Shown: positions 56,193 through 64,000 of the stretch, piece by piece
Position numbering within the stretch: the first letter of the stretch is position 1
How the letters are laid out: each line of letters opens with the position of its first letter
Assembly (NCBI GenBank): GCA_017506865.1
Contig: JAFCMP010000522.1
Span: forward strand, 703,090-767,089
DNA length: 64,000 bases
Reading direction: 5' to 3'
Source: Tribonema minus
Taxonomy: Eukaryota; Sar; Xanthophyceae; Tribonematales; Tribonemataceae
The notes under the pieces: generated by a model
The model's input: only the letters and a program-made list of their open reading frames with translations
What the model was told of the DNA's origin: nothing
Database searches by the model: none
Translations under genes and position numbers: made by a program

Positions 56193-59100
56193 CTAGTTCA
56201 AGCTGATGCGGCTCGCCGCCGCTCCGAGTCGCCGCTGCTGTTGAGCGCGGTGACGCGCGTTATCTGCCACCAGCTCCTCGCGCCTCTCCTCTGCCATCTC
56301 CAGCAGTACGTTCTGCGGCGGGCTTGCCGCCGCTGTCGTCTGCGCCGCCTCCGACAGCTCTAAGCCCTGCGGCTCGCCTCGCAAGAAGGTGGCTATGGTC
56401 CGCTCCTGCAGTGCCAGCAGCCGCTGTTCGTCTGCCACCTCGTCGCGATCCCTCGGCACGTTCAGCATCTGCTGCGTCACCGGCTGCACGAGGGCCAGGT
56501 ACCGCAGCCCTCTGACCCTCGTCAGCGCGACGTAAGCGGCGTTCTTGTCCAAGAGACCGTCCAGCGGCTTCATGATGTTGGCGATCATGTAGTCGCACGT
56601 CGCCCCTTGCATCTTGTTCACGCTGCTGGGCTGGTCTGGGATCAAGCCCAGCGAGGTCCTCGCGATCTTCAGCACGCGCCTTCTGAGCTTCACCTCGAAC
56701 TTCTTTTCAGTGGGCCCCATGATGAACTCCCCGGGCTGCAGCCCGGGCAGCTGCAAGCCCTTCCGCTCCGCCTCGGCGCTGTGCAAGACCACGTATGGCG
56801 GCATGCGCTTGCACACGTACTTGCTGAAGCCCGCGTCAGCGCGTGGCACGTCCGCGGCTTCCAGTACGTTGAAGTAGACGGCCCTCAGCGTGACGGTGCC
56901 GTTGTTGCAGATGCCCAGGCTGACGTAGTGCTCGCCGACGATGCGCAGTGTGTACGTCCAGCCGACCACCAGGTAGTTTACTACTAGTAGCGGCCTGTCT
57001 CCGGTCTTCCCATCTGGCAGCACGTCCACACCGTCGCGGATGAACTTGGGCCACCTCGGCCTGAGCCGCCCTGCGTAGTTCATGTCCCTCGAGTTGTCGG
57101 CGTAGATCTTGTCCATCGCGGTCGCCGTTATGAGCACGTTGTTGTTCCTCACTGCGAAGCTGCGAGCGAGGCCCGGTATCAGCTTGCAGCGCTCTTCGTT
57201 TCGGAACAGGATGAACGTGGCGTCTTGAAAATCCGCAAGCGCCGGCGGAGGCGGCAGTGCGCCACTGTTCACCATATCGCGGAGGTGCGCAGGCAATGAC
57301 GACAGCGTCGTGCCGATGACTCTGCTGTTCAGCAAGTCGATGTCTGTCTGCGACAGCGTGCGAAGGCGGCATCGTCCCATGATGCCCGCGTACAGCGAGT
57401 CGTCCCCGTAGCGGTTGTTCTTGCCGTCGAGGTATATGGCAGCGTTCATGCCGTGCGCCCACAGCTGCTCCCCCAGCTTCATTTTGATCTGCGAGTTGGT
57501 CGGCTTGTACTTGGTTGCGCTCGCTTCGGCGCTCCTATCTCCGGCAGCCGCAGCTGCGCGGTCGGCGGCGCCGTTGTACAAGCACATGCTCGGCCCTCCC
57601 ACCGGCTTCATCTGGTTGAAGTCGCCGACGGCGATGAGAGTGACGCCGCCGTAGAACGTAGAGGTGTCCCGCCCCTCCCGCTCCAGTTGAGCCTTGTGGT
57701 TTTCGCTCATGACTTCGTGCCCCCGGGCTAGCATCTTGCCGTCGAACATGCTCACTTCCTCTGCGACGAGCACGTCGATCTCCCTTACCATCTCCGCTCG
57801 CCGCGCAGCCATGTCTCTCGCGCTTCGCCCCCCTCCTTTGATGGTCATGCCCATCAGCGAATGCCAAGTCTGACCGCCCACTGCCGAAGCCTGCTTCCCC
57901 ATGAAAGCCCCCACCTGCATCAGCGCAGGCCTGACACCCGGCGCCAACAGATACGCCTTGACAGCCATGATCACCCAAGTTTTGCCTGCCCCAGCCTCGC
58001 CGCCCACAAACAGTCTGAGGGCTGGCACGTCGGGGTTGGGCGACCCGTCGGGCTTGCGCTGCGCTCGGTGCTGCACGTCGAACAGGTACAGGACCAGCCG
58101 CTGCTTGCGGTTAAGACCGAAAGCGTCGGCGATTTTGCACGCCGCGGCCGACACCGCGCCATCCTGCCGCATCTGCCCTACATCAGAGGCGTTAGCCTCA
58201 GCGTTCGCTTCACGGCGACGCTGCTCTGCTTCTTGAGTGCCCAGCGCCGTCGGGCGCGCCGTGCTGCTTTCTATCAGGGACCGGATGTATGGCGGCAAAT
58301 CGCGGGCCGCTGCTGCGCGGTAGGCGCTCCCTGTAGCACCGCCTGCGGCAGCATCGGTGGCCGCCGGTCCATGAAGTTCTGCCTGATACACGGCGTTCAT
58401 CTCATCGTTTATCCTCGATCGCCTGGCGCGCGCTTCCTCCCATTCTCGCTTCTCTGTAGCTGCATGCATCTGTTGCAGCACCTGCTTCATTTGCTGACAC
58501 CTGCGCCCGCCGTCTGCGTCCAGCACGTTGCCGAATCCGCCCCGCAACTGGAGCGAGTGCGCAGGCGCCGGCGCTGCGGCAGCAGGCTCAGCAGCTGCTG
58601 CTGCAGCCGCCGCAGCGACTGCGGCTGGCGCAGCGGCTGCAGTACCGTCGCCACTGCCGTCGCCCTCCCCGATGATCCCGAACCCTCTGCACAAGCGCAG
58701 CAGTTGCTCGTGCACGGCGTTCAGCCTGGACCTGTAATTGGCTGCTCTGACGGCATGCCTGTCATCGTCGTCCACCTCCTCCTCGTCTGAGAAGTCGGAC
58801 AAACCGTCGTCATCGCTGTGATCCAGTGCAGCGCAGAGTATGCCGTCCACGTCGCGCACTGGCTGCGTGCCAGCGGCGAGATCCTCGTCCGCACTACCGT
58901 GACCAGGCCGCGGTCCACCTGGTCCAGCCTGAGCGCGTCGACCGCGATCGCGGCGCCTTCTCTCCTGTTCGGAGCGCTGGGCGGCCCTGCCCGCTTGCAT
59001 GGTGCGAATGTTGTACAGGAAGTACTGCACGTCCGACGGAAAGCCGTTCGGCGCGCCCACCGCTGCGGCTTCGCGGGCTTCGAGCGCCTGCGACCACGTC

Positions 59101-59258
59101 TGCCCGGCGGGCCTCAGATCGCTGACTGAGTCAGCCGTGTGCGGCACGAAGCACGTCAGGACCAGCTCAGCGTACTTGTCTGGCTGGGCCGTGCGCAGCG
59201 GTATCTCCTGCATCATGTTCGGCACTGCAGGCGCCGCGCGAAGCTTTTGAAGCTGCAT
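56193..59258 (-). pseudogene. Helentron helicase (PIF1-like, superfamily 1)
   Basis: Residues 418-427 carry Walker A GGEAGAGKT, 494-504 Walker B DVLVAEEVSM with the second acidic residue, 540-553 motif III IAVGDFNQMKP, and the C-terminal part holds VNKMQGAT-like (SVNKMQGATCDY) and AYVALTRVRGLRYLALV, motifs V and VI. Spacing is right for Helitron helicases. The N-terminal 350 residues are a charged, Ala-rich linker joining Rep to helicase; an acidic block (DEEEVDDDD) lies near residue 160. The segment itself is uninterrupted for 1021 codons and ends at a natural stop. The helicase unwinds DNA 5'-3' during rolling-circle transposition. It is dead here only because its Rep partner is broken upstream. 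Confidence 0.88.
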
Positions 59259-60397
59259 TGCGTATCGGGGATGCTGCTTGCTGAACTCGTATCTGTCCTG
59301 TTGCTGCCTGCCCCGGCGAGGGGCGCTGGCAGGTGCAGACTCTGAGCTTGCGCCCGAGCCAGACTCGCTCGAACTTGAAGACTCCGAGTCTGACTCCGAG
59401 ACACGCCGGTTCCCGGAGTTCGCTGCCAGCGCGTCATCTGAATCTGATTCAGCCGCCGCGCTGCCGGCTTCAGCGCCGGCAGCCTGAGGTGACGCAGCCT
59501 CAGCTGGGCCGTCTGCACCGGCTGCTCCTTCAGCTCCAGCGCGTCGGACACCGCCTTCCTGTCTGCAGGCGTCCGGTCAACGTAGTTGATGTGCATGACG
59601 TACAGAAACAGGCACATCCCAGCCAGCTGCTCTCCTCGCAGGGCGTAATCCTCGTACTGACACGTCGAAGTGAGGGCTCGGCCGTCTGCGCCGATGCGGA
59701 TGATATGAGCGCACTCATCGGCTGCCCTCGCAGCGGCAGCTTGAGCCACGGCGTTCTCGTCTGAGTCTGACTCGCCGGCAGACCCTGAGTCACTTGCCGG
59801 CGCGCGGGCTCCTTCGTGCCCTTCATCGCCTACCAGCGCGGCTTGGCGCAGCGCGGCGGCCTCAGGCTCTGGCAGAGACCTGCCAGTGCCAGCCTCAGCC
59901 TGAGGGACGGCGCCCGCGGCGGCAGCGGCCCGGGCTGCTGCTGCAGCGTCGCGGTCGCGCCGTTTCAGTACCCGGTTCACCCACGCGAGATGCGTGCGCA
60001 TGTTGACGTTGGCTGTCTGGTGAGAGCACTTGAAGTCGTCCCAGCCGTGCACGAGGCTCAGCAAGACCGGCCCTCCCATCTCCTGGTTAATGCATGCCTT
60101 GCACAGGCTCTTGAAGACGAGGCCGCTGCCGATGGCGCTGGCGCTCATGGGCTCGCCCTCGCTGTCGCGACGCTCAGCCGTTAGTCTCATTTGCCGAGCC
60201 GCCGCCACCAACAGAGAGTACAGATTCTTGGCGCTCAGCTCGCACTTCGATGCGTAGTCTGTCACGTAAAATGCCAGCCCGCGCACGTCACCCCCGCTGC
60301 TCGCCGGCGCTGCGTGACGTCCATATTGGACTTGATCAGTTCCATGAGCGCGATGTTGTAGGCGTTCATTCACCCGTCTCTTCTGGCCACCTGACAC
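59213..60397 (-). pseudogene. Helentron Rep, C-terminal half with the catalytic tyrosine motif
   Basis: Carries FYVTDYASK, the Rep motif 3 with two tyrosines and a lysine that nick and carry the DNA strand. The stretch after it (LYSLLVAAARQMRLTAERRD, MGGPVLLSLVHGWDDFKCSH) is typical of the Rep-helicase linker. The expected residues NAYNIALMELIKSNMDVT just before motif 3 occur in a neighbouring frame, so a frame change lies near 60300. Another lies near 59500, because the acidic Ser/Glu-rich linker and DRYEFSKQHPRYA are found in the helicase frame. Chosen start is not meaningful: this is an internal piece of one protein. Confidence 0.8.
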
Positions 60398-63300
60398 ACG
60401 AAGGCGTACTCGTGCGGGTGACCGTCAACGGCTTGCCGCAGCACTGCCTCCGCTGCAGCTTCCGCTGCCGCCAGGCCGGCAGCGGACCGTGGTGACCCAT
60501 CGTAACGGTTGTTGATGGCTGCTGCGACTGCTGCCAGATCCGGTCCGCAGATGTCCACGCACGTGTTCTGCACTAGGGGCCTCCCTTCCGGATTGACATA
60601 GCCGAACCGGCAAACCTTTTTGCTGGGGTCCTTTTTGAAGCACGTGAAGGTGTGCTGCTTGCTGTGACGGTTCACCTTCTCTGCGACTCGGCCCAGGGTG
60701 GCCGCTACCATCTCAGCGTAAAAGGCCATGCCGGGGTCTAACGGAGGCGCCATCTCCATCGTTGCGGGCGTGAGTCTGGACGGATGAGGAGTCGGCACGC
60801 CACTGCCAGTGGCAGGGGCGCCGTCTGGCTTGGAGGCGCCTTCAGCCTGCGACTGCGAGTCAGGCGGGCGCTGATCGCGACTGTTGCCGTTCGTACTGTT
60901 GACTCCACCACTGCCAGTGTCAGTGGCATCAGCGTCATCCACCACCTCCATGCTGTCCACTTGTTGTGGCCGTGGCGGCCGCAGCGGCTCGCGCACGGCG
61001 TCGTGTCGTTCCACATCGTCTGCTTCACAGTCAGATTCACTGGCAGGACCGGCGTCAACCGCAGGCGGACCGTCCCGTGCCAGTGCAGCCGCCGCGGCAG
61101 CAGGGCCTGCAGCAGAAGCGGCACCCGCTGCCAGCCCCGGCGCAGCCGTTGAAGCGAGTGGCTGCGCATGCATGGCGGCGCGCACATCGTCGACGGTCGG
61201 CGCAGACTGGATGATGACGGCGTCTATGAAGCGCGCCAGGTCTTGCAGGAAGCCTTTCCTCTCCGCCGGCGTGGCCATGCGATGCAGCACCTTGTACAGA
61301 CGCGTAGATTCCCAGAACCCCATGATCCAGAGAACCATGTGGAAGTGCAGCGTCCACCGATTCTGCTCTTCAGCGTTGCCTGCGAACGCCTTCAAGTGGC
61401 CGAAGATACCGCCATCGGGCTGCCCTTGACCCAGCACTGTGGTGGTGATCGTGTCGATGGCTGTGTGGAAGTACCGCGCCGCGGAGTCAGGGTCTGCAGC
61501 GACCATGCGTGCGCGCTCGCGGAAGTCAGGCAGCAGTTCCGACAGCTCGGCCCCTTCGATGTCGATTTTCGTGCCATGGAAGTACATGAGGAGCCCAGAA
61601 GTGAGGTCGCTGGGATTGATGGTGATCCAGAACAGCGGCTGCCCGAAGACCTTCATGTAGGAGTCCATGATCAGCCTGGACCGGCGGCGCGCGAACGGCG
61701 TCCACATCACGTGGTTTCCGGTTATGTGGATGTTGTTCACCAGCGCTCGCACGCCCGCGGAGACCTGAGGGTTGTACACGCCGGAGGCAGCCTCCGCCGC
61801 AGCGATCTCCAGCTCTTCCACCGACACTGTCGATATCAGCTCCAGCTGCGGCGACGGCCTAGGTGCCGGCCGCCCAGGACGAGGGTAGCCGCCCTTCAGC
61901 TTGAAGGTGACCTGCGTCATCAGCTGGCGGCGCATGATCAGAGAGGCCAGCACGAACGCGAACTGGTTGTGCAGCCTGAACCGCGGGTCGGTGCTGTCCA
62001 GCAAGATGCGGGCCCATGACTGCAGGCTCAGCTTGCGGGGCCGAGCGGCGTCCAGCACCCCGAAACCCAGCGAGAACAGCATCGGGAATGTGTGTTTCCA
62101 TATTTCGGGGTGGTTGTAGTCTCGCAGTAATGTGTGCGCCGTAGGCACCACCAGCATTTTCGCCCCACCCTTGCGCTGCGAGACCAGCTGCGCGAGACCG
62201 TCACGCTGTCGCGCGGCCGGGTCACTCGACTGAGCTGTGATGTCCATGACGCCGGTATAGTCCTCAACCCATTCAAACGGGCCGCTGCGATCCGATTCGG
62301 ACTGCAGCTGCCGCACCTCCTCTTGCACGGTGCGCGCTATCGACCCACTGGCATGCTCAAATTCGGACCGCATCTGTCGCCACTCCTCTAGCGCAGCGCT
62401 GGACGGCCGCCCGAGATCGTTCTGGACCCCGCCCAAACCACTTGCACTGGCAACATGCGCGCGGCGGGCGGCCCGAGCGCAGGCAGTGGGAGCCGGTGAC
62501 CATCGGGACATCCAGACTCTGCTCGCCTCGCTGTCGTGCAGTCTGATGATCTCGAAAGTGCGCGCGGAAAACGACGCTCTAACTTGAAGGCGTTCCACTG
62601 GCACTGACAGCACCTGCCCTGTTGGACTCGCAGCTAGCTCGCGAGACAACAGCTCGTAGTGATCCCCCCTGACAGCGTGCTGCAGATAGTGGGCGGCATC
62701 CCCTCTCACCAGCTCATCAGGAGTCAGCTGCGCATCAGGACTGCCAGCGTTTGAGAAGAGGACGTCCAGATGCCTCACCGCATTCGGCGGTGCCGCTTCG
62801 GATACGGAGTCGGCCGGCGTGAATACCGTCGGCAAGCCGAAGCACCGCATGATTTCGTGCGACCCGCGCCCATCCGGGACCCATACGGTCACCGAAACAC
62901 GGAACACTCTCGCCACCACAGCCCAGCTCTGCACGGGCTGAAACTCCCCCCAACTGGACAGCCGACGCACATCGCCCCACAACGCTTCAAGCAGCGGCAA
63001 TGCACCGGCATCCGTGTCGGCGGCGGCTTGGGCGCTGGCCATGTCCAGCGCACCAGCGGCAGCTCTGAAGTGGTCAGCGTGACCGAGTCGCAGGAGCTGA
63101 AAACCCTGGTCTGTCGCGCCGGCCCGTGCCAATCGAGCCGCCTCCAGAACGTCCTGCAGAGTCCCACACCTGCCGCTGGTGACGAAGTTCACCATGCCAT
63201 CTGCCAACAGGGCCTTGACGTCCCACACGTCGCGGGTCCTCGGCTTGAGCCTCGTTGTGGCGGTCCATCCGAGGCCGTGCAGCAGGGCGTGCACGAAGCA

Positions 63301-64000
63301 GTTGCCGTTGGGCTTGTTACTGTGACGCTGTGCGAACGGCGTGCTGCTGCGCCATATTGGCCAGTCTGAATCGCCATCACGAAGGAGCTGCGGCGTTGCG
63401 TCGACAGTGCCGCCGCTGGCATCATGTCTCCCTTCCCTCAGCGCGTGCACCCCCGCCAACCACTCCGGGATCAGCGCCATCATGTCTGCATACTCCGTCG
63501 GCAAGGGCGGGAAACTGCTGACAATTATTGCAGCTGCCAAGGTGGCAGCTTCATGCTGTGCTTCAACATCTCTCGCGGAATCGACCGTGGCGCCGCCAGG
63601 TGCAAGTCCCGGGGGTTGCCGGTCGCCTTGATCGAGAGAGTGACTGTCGCTGCTGCTGTCGGACAACGAAATCGTGTCGACCACCATGTCACGCGCAGTG
63701 TTGCCATCCAAGGCCTGATCACTATCGCTGCCATAGCTCCGCCCCACAACCCTGCCAGTGCGGTGCCCGCTAAGCGCGCCCCCCCCGAGGGGAAGGGGGG
63801 CTGCAGTCTCTGAGTCAGCCGTGTCGACCACCATGTCACTGGCAGAATCTGATGCGGTCTCATTCACAGCCCCGTCATCCAAGGCGATATCACTGTCGCT
63901 GCCATAGCTCAGCCCCACAACCCTGCGGAGGCCGCTGAGCGCGCCCCCCCCGAGGGGAGGGGGTCCTGAAGTCTCTGAGTCACCTGCACCGCGGCGGCCT
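60370..64000 (-). pseudogene. Helentron protein, N-terminal part: acidic repeats, OTU protease, first half of Rep
   Basis: The frame is open to the window edge, so the start is not in view. Numbering from the GTG at 63918: residues 1-100 contain two copies of an acidic module (SYGSDSD...DMVVDT), with part of a third upstream. Residues about 200-425 form an OTU-like cysteine protease with NGNCFVHAL (Cys near 207) and the late His motif DHYELL. From about 690 the Helitron Rep begins: FWITINPSDL is motif 1 and LHFHMVLW, with its His-x-His metal site, is motif 2. The helical segment after it (KVLHRMATPAERKGFL) is as in the family. A TGA near 60370 ends the segment just before the tyrosine motif. 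OTU proteases remove ubiquitin; their role in the transposon is not known. Confidence 0.85.

Larger units (their letters stand above)
56193..64000 (-). mobile_element. Helitron2/Helentron-like rolling-circle transposon, open at the window edge
   Basis: The minus strand carries, in order, an OTU-type cysteine protease, a Helitron HUH Rep domain and a PIF1-type helicase. That combination is known from the Helentron/Helitron2 branch of Helitrons. Three open segments in different frames (60370-64000, 59213-60397, 56193-59258) show that the copy has been interrupted about three times. Its N-terminus runs off the right edge. No clear terminal hairpin or CTRR end was identified on the left. Confidence 0.88.

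Noticed and set aside
57861-58790. 309-codon plus-strand frame
   Set aside because: Antisense to the helicase N-terminal linker and Walker A region, which carry the real motifs.

Overview
This window is eukaryotic, gene-poor and dominated by mobile DNA. Short spliceable exons have GTGAGT or GTAAGC donors and CAG/GCAG acceptors, coding stretches are rich in Ala/Gly/Ser, and GC-rich coding islands sit in AT-richer spacers. Together with R2/NeSL-like LINEs and a Helitron2/Helentron-type element, this fits a unicellular alga, most like a chlorophyte. That assignment is inference; no rRNA, tRNA or recognisable housekeeping gene was found.

Layout: 1-1.65 kb, nothing convincing. 1.69-3.91 kb, the 3' part of a LINE with a restriction-like endonuclease (RLE), plus strand. 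4.30-16.36 kb, two tandem copies of a 6-kb unit, each holding the C-terminal part of a long Gly/Ser/Ala/His-rich protein gene on the minus strand. The second copy continues to a conserved N-terminal domain whose start is at 19.08 kb. 18.9-22.2 kb, long inverted repeats, a third copy of the unit's end sequence, and a kelch gene fragment split by a 287-bp hAT-type MITE. 22.1-24.1 kb, a decayed, diverged relative of the long gene facing away from it. 25.1-25.8 kb, a 90-bp tandem repeat. 25.9-28.2 kb, a seven-exon minus-strand gene. 28.2-31.7 kb, a coiled-coil protein gene between ~255-bp direct repeats. 31.7-32.7 kb, a four-exon membrane-protein gene. 33.1-34.6 kb, an inverted third copy of the long gene's C-terminal part, beside a hAT-like element end. 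35.4-42.4 kb, scattered small exons on the minus strand in AT-rich sequence, closed by a second related hAT-like end. 42.6-50.3 kb, an almost full-length RLE LINE enclosed by long inverted repeats, one arm of which carries a 158-bp foldback element. 50.3-53.4 kb, mostly empty. 53.4-55.4 kb, a two-exon gene for a Cys-rich, probably zinc-binding protein. 56.2-64.0 kb, a large Helentron-like element on the minus strand (OTU protease, HUH Rep, PIF1-type helicase), open at the right edge of the window.

The genes do not form a pathway. The window is a record of layered insertions: LINE in inverted repeats, MITE in a kelch exon, hAT-like ends in a duplicated gene, and tandem and inverted copies of one low-complexity gene family. 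The least explained parts are the repeated long gene family with its inverted-repeat 5' ends, the LINE between inverted repeats, and the three spliced genes at 25.9-32.7 and 53.4-55.4 kb.
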